Of a stretch of 64,000 nt of DNA, positions 40,700 to 49,370 are shown piece by piece. Position numbers and translations under genes: made by a program. The DNA comes from an uncultured Prevotellaceae bacterium. GTDB lineage: Bacteria > Bacteroidota > Bacteroidia > Bacteroidales > Bacteroidaceae. Under the pieces are notes generated by a model. The model was not told the origin of the DNA and ran no database searches. It saw only the letters and a program-made list of their open reading frames with translations. Each line of letters begins with the position of its first letter. Within the stretch, counting starts at the first letter, position 1. Location of the stretch: contig CASFNA010000010.1 in assembly GCA_949295905.1 (NCBI GenBank), positions 1 to 64,000 of the forward strand, written 5' to 3'.

Positions 40700-42274
40700 T
40701 TATTGTTCTGTATCTTTGCCTTTCAGGCGGTATTTCATGGTGCGTACCGCACCTGCCGACATGTTCATCACGCGCTGAATGTTGTCGTCCGTGATGCCGA
40801 TGTAAGGCAACAACAGGAAGAAAGTGTTGTATGGTGTAAGCCGTTTGTGGCTGTTCTCTATGTTGTTGACTGCTTCAGGATTGACGGTGCGGCAGTATTC
40901 TATTGCCGCCTCGAAGTCGTTTTTGCGCCACATTGCTATTGTTCCTCCGTCCGCTATCTCTTCGTAGCGTTTCCGTCCGTGCCCTATTATGGCGGCGCGC
41001 TTCTCGCGCAGCGTCTCCATCTTGCGGTTGAGGCTCTTTATTTTCTTTTCATTCTCGGCCTTTGACCGGCTTAGCCTGCTTATTTCCTGCTCGTATTTGC
41101 CCGTAAGTTCCTGTATTTCGGAGAGCTTTCGCTTCGTCATGTTCGCCTTCCTGCGCAGGTAAACGGCCAACGACGCCAACGTTATTGCAACGGCAATCAA
41201 CGTCACAACTGCCGCTGTAAGTCGTCCTTCAGCCTTGCGTTTTGCTTCGGCGTGTTCCATTGCGGCTTGCAGGCGCAGCATGTCTTCGGTCTTCTTAGCC
41301 CTGCTTATGCTGTCGCTAAGGGCTTCGGCCTTTGCCATTAGTTCTGCAGACTCGCGGTATTCGCCAGCTTCTTTCTTTAAGTCGGCCATCCAAAGCATGG
41401 CTTCTGCCTTTACTTCGGGCGGGCCGGTGTTTATAGCTTTGCTCCATAATGCCTCTGCCTGTGCGCCTTTCCCCTGTTCAAGATATATCGAGCCGAGAAT
41501 GTAATATGCGTGCGCGGTAGGCTCTATAGCCAAAGATTGCCTTATATAATGCTCCGCTTTATCCATGTGCCCTTGGTTGAAATAGCTTGCCGCGATGTTC
41601 GCCAAGGCCGACACTTTCTCTTCTTTTGTCAGGTATTTTATATAAGATATTGCCTTGATTGCATAAAACAGTGCGCTGTCATGCTGTTCCTTTGAGCTGA
41701 ATATTGCACTGATTTTATCCAATGACAAACAGACAATGCTTTTGTCTTTTCTTCTTTTTGCCGTTTCTAAGGAAATCTTTGCATATTGTAAGGCCGTATT
41801 GTAGTTGTTTGTATGCAGGTTGATGTTTGCCAGATTGATGTATATGTAATTCAGTATGTCGCTGTTTTCTGATTTGTCTTCAATGTGTTCCGCTTCTTTC
41901 AGGCAAGTTATAGCCGTTTCGGTATCGCCGAGTTCGTACGCAACCATACCTTTATAATATAATGCTCGCGCCAGTTTCCGTGCATCGTTGGATTTCCTAT
42001 AATAGTCCACGCTGTAGTCAATGTTCCGTGTCGAGCTTATCGGATACCGTCGCCTGTATCTTGCACATGTCCGTAAAAGATTGTAGTATGCTTTATCCTT
42101 GGCGTATTTCAGCGCGGTTGTGTCTATCGATGCAAGCATGTATAGTGCAGAGTCTTCTTGTTCCTTTGCAACCAGACTGTCTGCCCTTTCCATCAATTTG
42201 TATGTATCGCTGCCGTTCTTGCAGCCGGATATTATTGTTGTGAGTATCAGAAGGGTGATTAAATGTCTTGTCAT
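40700..42274 (-). CDS. TPR lipoprotein-like transmembrane regulator with C-terminal HTH (paralog 1)
   Basis: 524 aa. N-terminal lipobox-like LILTTIISGC, then 5-6 tetratricopeptide repeats (about 20-330), one membrane helix (about 352-373), a coiled coil and a C-terminal region with TDDNIQRVMNMSAGAVRTMKYRLKGK that resembles a LuxR/sigma-4-like HTH. It may sense a signal outside the cytoplasm and act on DNA inside. It is divergent from the small exported protein gene 42547, whose promoter faces its own (42295-42302). A close paralog with the same layout is at 54172. The regulator role is inferred. Confidence 0.8.
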   Translation of the reverse strand: MTRHLITLLILTTIISGCKNGSDTYKLMERADSLVAKEQEDSALYMLASIDTTALKYAKDKAYYNLLRTCARYRRRYPISSTRNIDYSVDYYRKSNDARKLARALYYKGMVAYELGDTETAITCLKEAEHIEDKSENSDILNYIYINLANINLHTNNYNTALQYAKISLETAKRRKDKSIVCLSLDKISAIFSSKEQHDSALFYAIKAISYIKYLTKEEKVSALANIAASYFNQGHMDKAEHYIRQSLAIEPTAHAYYILGSIYLEQGKGAQAEALWSKAINTGPPEVKAEAMLWMADLKKEAGEYRESAELMAKAEALSDSISRAKKTEDMLRLQAAMEHAEAKRKAEGRLTAAVVTLIAVAITLASLAVYLRRKANMTKRKLSEIQELTGKYEQEISRLSRSKAENEKKIKSLNRKMETLREKRAAIIGHGRKRYEEIADGGTIAMWRKNDFEAAIEYCRTVNPEAVNNIENSHKRLTPYNTFFLLLPYIGITDDNIQRVMNMSAGAVRTMKYRLKGKDTEQ

Positions 42275-42294
42275 AATGTCAATGATTTAACGCC

Positions 42295-42302
42295 CAAAGT
42301 TA
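42295..42302 (-). promoter_or_regulatory. Bacteroidota -7 box TAACTTTG for TPR regulator 1
   Basis: Minus-strand exact match 20 nt before the ATG at 42274. Confidence 0.65.
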
Positions 42303-42500
42303 CCAAATATGAATTAAACGGGCAATTTTTTACCGTTAAATACACTTGGCTTTTTGTTTCAAGCGTCACAAATTCATGTTTCAATTTGTTTCATATTATG
42401 CTCTAACTGCTTGATGCTGTGAATGTTAAATCTGCTTTTACAATGTGACACCTTCTGAAAAATGAAACATAAAAATTTGCATATAATATCTTTCTTTTTA

Positions 42501-42508
42501 TAACTTTG
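42501..42508 (+). promoter_or_regulatory. Bacteroidota -7 box TAACTTTG
   Basis: Exact match 38 nt before ATG 42547. Together with the box at 42295 it shows a divergent promoter pair in the 272-bp gap. Confidence 0.65.
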
Positions 42509-42546
42509 GTGGTAGAATTTGCAATAAAACATAAATTTAGCTGCTT

Positions 42547-42942
42547 ATGAAGAACTTGTTTATTATTGTTATGTGCATGTTTGCTGTAGTACAGCTTCAT
42601 GCGGAAGCAGGATGGGAATGTTTCGGAAACGTACATTTCAGGAAAGTGAAGCCTAATATTGAAACAGGCAAGGGCATACATCGCGCCCCTTACTACGGCG
42701 ATGCCGTCACTTGGTCGTACAGCGAACCTGCGGCGTTGCTTACCTTGTGGTTTCACTATGCGGCGGAAAATACCGAGATTGTCATAATCAAGGATGGTGA
42801 GACCATTGCAGACGAGACGTTTGACATGTCAGCTGATGAAGTATTAGAGTGCGACTTCTCGGAGTGCGAGGTCGGCGAATATGAGGTTTATGTGTCGGCA
42901 TACGGTGAAGCGTATGTGTTGGGACGGTTTTGTGTTAATTAA
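42547..42942 (+). CDS. Small exported protein (DUF3244-like Ig fold possible)
   Basis: 131 aa. Signal peptide MKNLFIIVMCMFAVVQLHAEA. The mature part has alternating hydrophobic strands (LLTLWFHYAAENTEIVIIKDGETIADETF and VGEYEVYVSAYGEAYVLGRF), as in small Bacteroidota secreted proteins with an Ig-like sandwich that accompany TPR regulators. The family assignment is a guess. It is divergent from the TPR regulator and likely its target. Confidence 0.65.
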   Translation: MKNLFIIVMCMFAVVQLHAEAGWECFGNVHFRKVKPNIETGKGIHRAPYYGDAVTWSYSEPAALLTLWFHYAAENTEIVIIKDGETIADETFDMSADEVLECDFSECEVGEYEVYVSAYGEAYVLGRFCVN

Positions 42943-42974
42943 CAGATAGTTTGACCCTTTTAATTTATTGTATC

Positions 42975-43988
42975 ATGAAAAATTCAATTTTATTATTGCT
43001 TTCATTGTTGGGAATTTTGTTTGTACTTCCGTCTTGTTCCAATGATGATGTTTTGGAAGCTGAGGTTAAACCGCAAACTGAATGTAAAACATTGCTTGAG
43101 TTAAAAGATTATAATGAGCGGATTCTTTCAAGTGCGCCTACCAGAGGCTGGTTTGACAGGTTTCTTGAAGTTGCGTCATGCGACATTCTCGGTGCGGCAG
43201 CAGGTATTGTCGCATCAAAAGAGATTATCGGTTTCGCAGGCTTGACCACAGGCGGAACTGGCGCGGTTGTGACAGGTGCCATCTGTGGGTCTATTTGTGG
43301 TGCGGCAGCCTCGAACAAGGCATATAGAAAAGCAAGGGTGTCAACTGTACCTAAGGGGACAGTTGTCAATGAGGAGGACTTGTTATTGATTGCCTACAAG
43401 GCATACCTCTCGAATCTTGGTACTTCAGATGAAGGACCAGATGTGCCCCAATTGCATTCTTATAATTATAATAATGCCTATTCAATGATAGAAATTCCTG
43501 AAAAGTTTGAATATATCAAAAGGATAGGTGAAGACCATAATGCGATGGTTAATGTGGCGGTTAGAATTACGGAGAATAATCTTTCTTTAGAAAATGTGCT
43601 GTCGGATAGATTTGATGGTGTTATTCCTCCTGTAAGTTTATCTTCTACAGAACTGAATAATGGCGTGTTTGATAATTCCCGTTTTCATATGAATTATGAT
43701 AAAATCGTTAAGAGTATAGATGTTAGTTTTGAGAAAGGAACGTTTCGTATTGATAAGTTTTTCGACGAATTCCCATATTTCTCTGCCAGGCTGGAGCGCA
43801 CATTGAAGTATTACATTCAACTGTTTGAGTCTTATCCCACTAATATTAGGGAGATTGCCGAGATAACCAATGATTATATAGAGATAATTGAAAGGAATGA
43901 TGAGTTTACCAATGATGAGAAAGAGGTGATTTATGCAGCTGTCATGGTTGCGATATATAGTCCGCAGATTTGGAATGGTTTTGAGTGA
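42975..43988 (+). CDS. Lipoprotein with glycine-zipper hydrophobic stretch, unknown function
   Basis: 337 aa from ATG 42975. Lipobox LGILFVLPSC with cleavage before Cys. After GWFDRF comes a stretch of about 45 residues rich in Gly, Ala and Ile (AAAGIVASKEIIGFAGL, then GTGAVVTGAICGSICGAAA), a glycine-zipper pattern as in membrane-inserting or bacteriocin-like peptides. The rest is hydrophilic with no family. Codon use is more AT-rich than the core genes. Its end overlaps the next small gene by 14 bp. Confidence 0.7.
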   Translation: MKNSILLLLSLLGILFVLPSCSNDDVLEAEVKPQTECKTLLELKDYNERILSSAPTRGWFDRFLEVASCDILGAAAGIVASKEIIGFAGLTTGGTGAVVTGAICGSICGAAASNKAYRKARVSTVPKGTVVNEEDLLLIAYKAYLSNLGTSDEGPDVPQLHSYNYNNAYSMIEIPEKFEYIKRIGEDHNAMVNVAVRITENNLSLENVLSDRFDGVIPPVSLSSTELNNGVFDNSRFHMNYDKIVKSIDVSFEKGTFRIDKFFDEFPYFSARLERTLKYYIQLFESYPTNIREIAEITNDYIEIIERNDEFTNDEKEVIYAAVMVAIYSPQIWNGFE

Positions 43989-44151
43989 TTTCGACATGCT
44001 GTTGTATATTATGGCAATAGGTTTTATAACTGGATGTTCCTTTGGGTGTTTTTGCTTTTTCGGCGCATGGGCTTTTCTTACGCATGTGTTTAGGTATGTG
44101 AAGCTGCGCAGGGAGGACAGTTGGGATGTCTGGAACAATAAGCTGGTTTGA
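43975..44151 (+). CDS. 58-aa two-segment membrane protein (paralog of 45318 product)
   Basis: Starts inside the end of the lipoprotein gene (14-bp overlap, other frame), suggesting translational coupling. The product has two hydrophobic segments separated by GCSFG and ends with a charged tail. The core DMLLYIMAIGFITGCSF with the later YVKLRRE aligns with QMFLYACVIGLILGFDD and YVNRLRRE of the 64-aa protein at 45318. Function unknown. Confidence 0.65.
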   Translation: MVLSDFDMLLYIMAIGFITGCSFGCFCFFGAWAFLTHVFRYVKLRREDSWDVWNNKLV

Positions 44152-44211
44152 CTGTATGAAGTCGATTTCATGACCAATTAAACACAGGATTTTGTGCAGT
44201 CGTATTGCCGG

Positions 44212-44319
44212 TGGCGGCCTTTCGCATTGCGAAAGGCCGTTTTTTGCACGCTAAAAGGCCATCTTTTGCAGGCTAAAACGCGGCCTTTCGCGGAGGCGTT
44301 GATTATCAGGCGGTTACGC
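44212..44319. repeat. 22-nt modular palindromic array 11 with tail motif
   Basis: Four modules (44212-44291) followed by TTGATTATCAGGCGGTTACG from 44299. No gene is seen in 44152-44539 apart from this and the box at 44415. Confidence 0.85.
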
Positions 44320-44414
44320 AGGGGCGGCAAAATGCCGGGTTGTGGGCGGTGCGGGGCCTGCGGGGGAGCGGCGGAAATGTGCGGCGTTTGCTTGGATATG
44401 TCGGGCTGATTGAT

Positions 44415-44422
44415 TATTTTTG
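44415..44422 (+). promoter_or_regulatory. Bacteroidota -7 box TATTTTTG
   Basis: TAnnTTTG match about 118 nt before the membrane protein gene at 44540. Confidence 0.55.
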
Positions 44423-44539
44423 CATTCATGCCGGCGGCTGCCTGCCGTCCTTGGCGTGTCAGTATAGTTCGTAAACGGGCGGAGTGTGCATAGCCGGAAA
44501 GCGTAGAGGCTATGGCTGCCGCCGTTAATTGTTGTTTAT

Positions 44540-45058
44540 ATGGATAGTTGTAATAAGTCTAAGGTTTGGCTCTGGCTTGTGGCCGGGCTTGCTGTCCTTT
44601 TCGTTGCATTAAAGTTGTTTTATGCTGTATGTGACGTTTTGGACGTACCAGTTGTGGTACAGCATGGCATAATTATTGCTGTTTCGGGCGGCATAGAGGC
44701 ATACAGGTGGCTGCGTGGAATGCCCCGGCGATGGTATGACGGGGTGCTGATATTAGGCGGAACGGTGGCTGTCATCGGTTTTATTAAAGCTTTTGAGATG
44801 ACGCAGGATGCGTTGCTGGCCGTGCTGTGTGCGTTAGTCGCGCTCGTGTCGTTGTCCGTTGTCATTATCAGGCTGTACCGTATGAAGGAGTGGGGCAATG
44901 TTGACATGGTGGCAGGCGTCGTCTTCATGGCCTGCGCCGTCAAGTTCTGGCAGCTAGTGCTGGGCGTGTCGTGGATGGCGGCTGTGGCTTTGGGCACGGG
45001 CACGTTGATTGTCGCGCTGGTGGGCTATTGCCTGCTGCTGTTCAGGTTCGTTAAGTGA
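44540..45058 (+). CDS. Multi-pass membrane protein, unknown function
   Basis: 172 aa with about five to six hydrophobic helices (near 12-32, 40-55, 70-88, 95-115, 125-140 and 148-170). No motif recognised; the sequence is Val/Ala-rich with few charged residues between helices (RWLRGMPRRWYDG, YRMKEWGN). It sits between the two paralogous small membrane proteins and arrays 11 and 12. It could belong with them as an accessory envelope unit. Confidence 0.65.
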   Translation: MDSCNKSKVWLWLVAGLAVLFVALKLFYAVCDVLDVPVVVQHGIIIAVSGGIEAYRWLRGMPRRWYDGVLILGGTVAVIGFIKAFEMTQDALLAVLCALVALVSLSVVIIRLYRMKEWGNVDMVAGVVFMACAVKFWQLVLGVSWMAAVALGTGTLIVALVGYCLLLFRFVK

Positions 45059-45087
45059 TGCGTGGCAGGGTGGGGCTGTAAGTTGTG

Positions 45088-45153
45088 TGAAAGGCCGTCT
45101 TTTACACGCTAAAAGGTGGCCTTTTGCGGAGGCGTTGATTATCAGGCGGTTGT
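45088..45153. repeat. 22-nt modular array 12 (short) with tail motif
   Basis: Two modules only (45088-45128), then TTGATTATCAGGCGGTTGTG from 45134. The smallest member of the family in the window; it shows that a pair of modules plus the tail is enough. Confidence 0.8.
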
Positions 45154-45248
45154 GCGCCTGTGACAGGCGGTTTGGCATCCGGTGGCGTTCCTGTGTGCGA
45201 AAAAGTAAAAAAACGGGCTGAAAAGTTGGAAGTTGTAATAAATTTTCG

Positions 45249-45256
45249 TATATTTG
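45249..45256 (+). promoter_or_regulatory. Bacteroidota -7 box TATATTTG
   Basis: Exact match; transcription would begin near 45263, before the ATG at 45318. Confidence 0.65.
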
Positions 45257-45317
45257 TGCTCACGGTGATATGTTTTGCCGCGCTTTTGTTGATATCATGA
45301 AAAAAAAGGAGGTAGGT

Positions 45318-45512
45318 ATGTCTAAGTCGTATTTCCGTTCCATATTCGACACGGTATGGAATTTTCTGGTTCACTGCCAGATGTTTTTGTACGCTTGCGT
45401 GATAGGCCTCATATTGGGGTTTGACGACGGCGTGTTCTATTTCTTCTTAGGTCTGGCTGTCGTGGTGACAATCCTCGGCTATGTGAACAGGCTGCGCCGC
45501 GAGAAGGCCTGA
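45318..45512 (+). CDS. 64-aa two-segment membrane protein
   Basis: ATG 45318 follows a strong AAGGAGG ribosome site (45306-45312), unusual in this phylum; an earlier ATG at 45297 would put the site inside the gene. Two hydrophobic segments (QMFLYACVIGLILGF, FYFFLGLAVVVTILGY) separated by DDGV, and a LRREKA tail. Paralog of the 43975 product. Function unknown. Confidence 0.7.
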   Translation: MSKSYFRSIFDTVWNFLVHCQMFLYACVIGLILGFDDGVFYFFLGLAVVVTILGYVNRLRREKA

Positions 45513-45645
45513 CCGCCTATGCCTTCGGCCATGGTGCGGCCGTGCTGTGTGCCTGCCGGTAGGATGGGGCGTGTATGGCCGCACCATGGATTGCTAATAA
45601 ATGATAAATGTCTGGCGGAAAGGGCTGCCGTATCGCTTTTTTCCG

Positions 45646-45653
45646 TATTTTTG
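45646..45653 (+). promoter_or_regulatory. Bacteroidota -7 box TATTTTTG for ferritin
   Basis: TAnnTTTG match about 109 nt upstream of the ferritin ATG. Confidence 0.55.
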
Positions 45654-45761
45654 CATGTGCCGCACGGCTCTGCCGCATGTGGCGCAGGCGGCAGGGTCGT
45701 GCGCCTTGGCACGTTTTTTGATGTGCTGATATTGGAACATTAACTTAAAAACGATAAGATT

Positions 45762-46286
45762 ATGCTTAACAAGAAGATTGAAGAGGCTCTCAACGAGCAA
45801 ATCAACGCCGAGATGTGGTCGGCTTACCTGTACCTGTCAATGTCGGCTTACTGCCACTCAATCGGCCAGCCTGGCATGGCCAACTGGTTCGAGGTGCAGT
45901 TCCAGGAGGAGCAGGACCATGCCAAAATACTGTTCAACTACGTCAACTCGCGCGACGGCCGCGTGACGCTCAGGCCCATCGCGGAAGTGCCGACGGAGTG
46001 GAACGGCATACTCGACGTGTTCAAGAGCACGCTCAAACACGAGCAGAAAGTTACGGCGCTCATCAACAAGCTGTACGCCCTGACGCACGAGGAGAACGAC
46101 TTTGCCACGCAGAGCATGCTGAAGTGGTTTATCGACGAGCAGGTGGAAGAGGAGGAAAACGCCAAGACTATCATCGACAACATCAAGATGATAAAGGACA
46201 ACGGCTACGGCATCTACATGCTCGACAAGGAGCTTGGGGCGCGCACGTACACGCAGGCAAGCCCTCTTGGCGGCTCGGCAGAGTAA
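45762..46286 (+). CDS. Ferritin
   Basis: 174 aa, four-helix bundle. Metal-site residues are in the usual places: EQINAEMWSAYLYLSM (Glu in helix 1), QEEQDHAKILF (Glu and His in helix 2), FIDEQVEEEENAKTIID (helix 4). It oxidises and stores iron in a 24-subunit shell in the cytoplasm. Monocistronic, with a convergent hairpin after the stop. Confidence 0.95.
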   Translation: MLNKKIEEALNEQINAEMWSAYLYLSMSAYCHSIGQPGMANWFEVQFQEEQDHAKILFNYVNSRDGRVTLRPIAEVPTEWNGILDVFKSTLKHEQKVTALINKLYALTHEENDFATQSMLKWFIDEQVEEEENAKTIIDNIKMIKDNGYGIYMLDKELGARTYTQASPLGGSAE

Positions 46287-46302
46287 GTCTGTTTAGTTGA
46301 GA

Positions 46303-46403
46303 ATTGAAAAATTGAGAATTGAAAATTATGATTTGCCTTGTTGTTTGATAATTGCAGGCAACAAAAAATGGTAATCATAATTTTCAATTCTCCATTTTTC
46401 AAT
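46303..46403. terminator. Long AT-rich word-repeat hairpin between ferritin and eptA-like gene
   Basis: Arms 46303-46333 and 46373-46403 pair in 30 of 31 positions; words are AATTGAGAATTGAAAA-like. It lies between the stop codons of two convergent genes and can end both transcripts. Confidence 0.82.
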
Positions 46404-46405
46404 TT

Positions 46406-48115
46406 TCAATTTGATGAAAGGGCAATCCCTTTCTTTTTAAACATCTCGAAGTCTTTTTCGCTTCTTAGCAGCTCCTTTACCGGCACGGCGCGGTTGTGGT
46501 CGTCAAGGTATAGGTATGGGGTGACGGTGAACTGCGTGTTGGCCACTGACAGGCTGTCGCGCCGCAGGGGCGTGTCGATGCCTGCAAGGGTGAGCATCGT
46601 GTGGAATACCGACGCGCTCGTGGCTACGCGCTTTGCGCTGTTGCCTCGCAGGGCGGCCTCCACCGGGGCGTATGCCTGCCTGTACCGGGGCGACATCCAT
46701 ACCATTAGCGGCACGTGTAGCTCGTAGTATGACGGCACGGGCGATGCGTGCAGGAAGAGGCGGCGGCTGTCGTCGAAGATGTTTTCGCCGTGGTCCGACG
46801 TGTAGAGCAGCGCCGCCTGCGCCCCGGTCTTGCCGAGCATGGCCGTGAGTTCGGTCAGGAAGCGGTCGGTGAAGCGTATGGTGTTGTCATACGCGTTGAC
46901 GAGTTGCGCCCTGTTGCCGGGCTTCGCCTCGGTGGCGTCGTCGGGCTTGAAGAAGGCCGCCTGGCGCGGATAACGCTCGCGGTAGTTGAAGTGAGAGCCG
47001 TACATGTGTAGCACGATGAACTCCTTTTGCCGCCCCTCGGCCAGCATGTCGGCCACCTCTGTCAGCATGGCTTCGTCGCCTATGGCCGCCGCTTCGGGGT
47101 TGCGCTCCTTTATGAACGTCCACTCGTCGGCCTCTTCGCCGAAGAAGTCGATGAACGAGCGGTTGGGTCTCTGGTTTGAGATGAACGCCGTGTGGAAGCC
47201 CGCTTCCTTGAATGCGGTGATTATTCCCTTCTGCGTGTAAATGTCGTTGAAGTCGGTTGCCGACACGGCCGACAGCAGCATGGGCACGCTCTTGTGCGTT
47301 GTGTTCGACTGGGTTACGGCCTTCCCGAAGGCCACAAGCCCCTCCGTCCGTGCCAGCCGGGGCGTAGTGTCGCGGCTGTAACCGTACAGGCCGAAGCTGC
47401 ATGCACGCGCCGTCTCGCCTATTACGAGCACGTACACCTCGCGCTCGGCGGCCGGGTGAGTGGCCTTGGCGTTGAAGCGGAAGTGGGCCGAGGTCTCGGC
47501 GTAGGCGTTGGTGTCGGCCGTTCGCTCCACGGCCAGCCCAAGGTTGTAGAACACGTTGACGGGGTACAGGTCGAGCTCGGCGCGGTAGTCGCGGTCGGCT
47601 GCGTAGCTTGCGCCGAGCGAGAGCACGCCCGCCGCCGCGGCTATGGCGGCATACCGCCTCTGCTTCTGCATGAAGCCGTGCTCCAGCCGGTCCTTCCTGC
47701 GTATGGAGACGACGGCCAACGTTAGCAGCGGAACGTAGACAATGATGACGCCGAATACGGCCGGAATGAGGTTGTCAAGCAGCTCGAAGGCCTCTCCGGG
47801 GTTGGTCGTCACGAGGTTGAGGAACATGTCCACGGCTATGATGGAGTGCCCGAAGAGGTACAGCAGCACGAGTTGGAACGCGGCGAAGAACACCAGCAGG
47901 AACAGGTACCACACCATCTTGCCCGGGCATCGGTTGAGAGTCATCAGCAGCCAGACGGCCGCCGTGGGCAGCACTACGTTCGTTATGCAGGCCATGATGC
48001 CCATGCGCTCGGTGATGCAGAGCGCGATGTTGGGCAGGGCGAGCACCACTATGGTGATAAAAAAGAGGCTGCGCGCTGAGGCGCAGCCGTGCAGTATGGT
48101 CTTTATTGCTTTCAT
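46406..48115 (-). CDS. Lipid A phosphoethanolamine transferase (EptA-like)
   Basis: 569 aa from ATG 48115; the frame continues upstream through the intergenic gap but the family start is MKAIKTIL. Five N-terminal membrane helices, then the sulfatase-fold domain with VIGETARACSFGLYGYSRDTTP, the Thr nucleophile region QSNTTHKSVPMLLS and YTSDHGENIFDD. It adds phosphoethanolamine to lipid A on the periplasmic face, as known for EptA/MCR-type enzymes, which lowers negative charge. Last gene of a PCMD-Omp85-Ept unit on the minus strand. Confidence 0.9.
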   Translation of the reverse strand: MKAIKTILHGCASARSLFFITIVVLALPNIALCITERMGIMACITNVVLPTAAVWLLMTLNRCPGKMVWYLFLLVFFAAFQLVLLYLFGHSIIAVDMFLNLVTTNPGEAFELLDNLIPAVFGVIIVYVPLLTLAVVSIRRKDRLEHGFMQKQRRYAAIAAAAGVLSLGASYAADRDYRAELDLYPVNVFYNLGLAVERTADTNAYAETSAHFRFNAKATHPAAEREVYVLVIGETARACSFGLYGYSRDTTPRLARTEGLVAFGKAVTQSNTTHKSVPMLLSAVSATDFNDIYTQKGIITAFKEAGFHTAFISNQRPNRSFIDFFGEEADEWTFIKERNPEAAAIGDEAMLTEVADMLAEGRQKEFIVLHMYGSHFNYRERYPRQAAFFKPDDATEAKPGNRAQLVNAYDNTIRFTDRFLTELTAMLGKTGAQAALLYTSDHGENIFDDSRRLFLHASPVPSYYELHVPLMVWMSPRYRQAYAPVEAALRGNSAKRVATSASVFHTMLTLAGIDTPLRRDSLSVANTQFTVTPYLYLDDHNRAVPVKELLRSEKDFEMFKKKGIALSSN

Positions 48116-48165
48116 TTCAGGTTGTTGTCGGGTTGATTGGGAGGGCAGGGAAGGCAGGGATGGGG

Positions 48166-49350
48166 TCAGAAGGCCTCGTTGATGTTGAACACGAAGCCCT
48201 GCATCCCGCGCTTGCCGAAGCCGTAGTCGAGGCGCACGTTGCCGTTTTTCTTGAACTCCCAGCGGTAGCCTATGCCCCAGTTTGGCAGCAGGCGTTCGGA
48301 GCGCAGTGCGCTGAACTTGTGGAATACGGTGCCCAGTCCGCCCCAGATTACCACTCCGTTGCGGTGCCAGATGTGCTGTCTTAGCTCGACTTGTGCCTGG
48401 AGTATGTGTTTGTCGCGGTACCTTCCCTTGTAATATCCGCGCATTGTCGATGAGTTGCCGAGCAGCGCCATCGTGGCCCATGACGGGTTGCCGAAGTTGA
48501 GCGTGCCGCGAAGGTCGCCGCCGATGACCGCTCCGCGCCACAGTTTGCCGTATGTGTCGAAGCGGAAGTCGGTAGTGGTGTAGGCGTAGCCGCTGCTAAG
48601 GAACTTGGGGCGGAACAGCTGGGTTACGTTCAGGTAGACGCCGCGCGTGGGGCGTGTCATGATGTCGCGCGAGTCGTATGCGAACGAGAAGCCCACGCCT
48701 ATGTTCCATACGTGCTTGTCTTGTCCGGCCAGCAGCTCTGGACGGTCTATCTCGAGGATGTCGGCGAAGTCGTAAGTCAGCGACGGGCCGATGAACACGT
48801 TGCGCGCCACTTCCCACAGGAAGTTTGCCTTCGCGCCTATTTTCCACCTCTTCATTGTGCCCTTGTTGTCGTCGTTGTTGCCCATTTCGTAGCCTATTCC
48901 CCAAAAACTCTCCTTGAAGTAGTTGGCCGCCACCTCGTAGTCTATGCGCCCCTTGTCGTAAGGGAACACGTGAGTGCCGAATATGCCGACGGTGTACGAG
49001 CTTTTGGTTGTTATGTCTCCGAATATGGAAACGTTTGACGGTTGCGATATGGTGTCGCGCCGGTCCTGGCGGTAAAGGCCCATGCCTATGATGCCGAGGC
49101 CGAGTCCCGTGTCCGAGCTGAAGTGCGGACCGGGCAGCACGCTGAAGTCGAATTTCTTGTGGTTCTTGTTCTTGTTGGTGTTGTTGAGGTAGTTCAGCAC
49201 CCAGTTTATGATGCCTTTTTTCTTCTTAACCGTGTCCGGCTGTTGCTCTTGTCGTATCGTTGCCGTGTCTTGTCGTTCGTCGCCGGGCGCGGCGGCTGTA
49301 GCCTTGACGGTGCAAAGCATGAGCAGGGCGGCGAGTAGCAGTCGTGTCAT
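48166..49350 (-). CDS. Omp85-family outer-membrane beta-barrel without POTRA domains
   Basis: 394 aa. Signal peptide at the start, a short Lys/Asn-rich linker, then only the barrel (DFSVLPGPHFSSDTGLGLG, GIGYEMG, GIGYRWEFKKNGNVRLDYGFGKRG near the end). The length leaves no room for POTRA repeats, which fits the noNterm-Omp85 subgroup known from database surveys. The function is unknown; it may act in lipid or protein export. It follows the PCMD gene by 20 bp and precedes eptA by 50 bp. Confidence 0.87.
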   Translation of the reverse strand: MTRLLLAALLMLCTVKATAAAPGDERQDTATIRQEQQPDTVKKKKGIINWVLNYLNNTNKNKNHKKFDFSVLPGPHFSSDTGLGLGIIGMGLYRQDRRDTISQPSNVSIFGDITTKSSYTVGIFGTHVFPYDKGRIDYEVAANYFKESFWGIGYEMGNNDDNKGTMKRWKIGAKANFLWEVARNVFIGPSLTYDFADILEIDRPELLAGQDKHVWNIGVGFSFAYDSRDIMTRPTRGVYLNVTQLFRPKFLSSGYAYTTTDFRFDTYGKLWRGAVIGGDLRGTLNFGNPSWATMALLGNSSTMRGYYKGRYRDKHILQAQVELRQHIWHRNGVVIWGGLGTVFHKFSALRSERLLPNWGIGYRWEFKKNGNVRLDYGFGKRGMQGFVFNINEAF

Positions 49351-49370
49351 TTTATGTAGTTTTATATGTT

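Noticed and set aside
46406..48541. 711-aa version of the phosphoethanolamine transferase
   Set aside because: The first 142 codons lie antisense to the end of the Omp85 gene and are basic and low-complexity; the membrane-helix start is at 48115.
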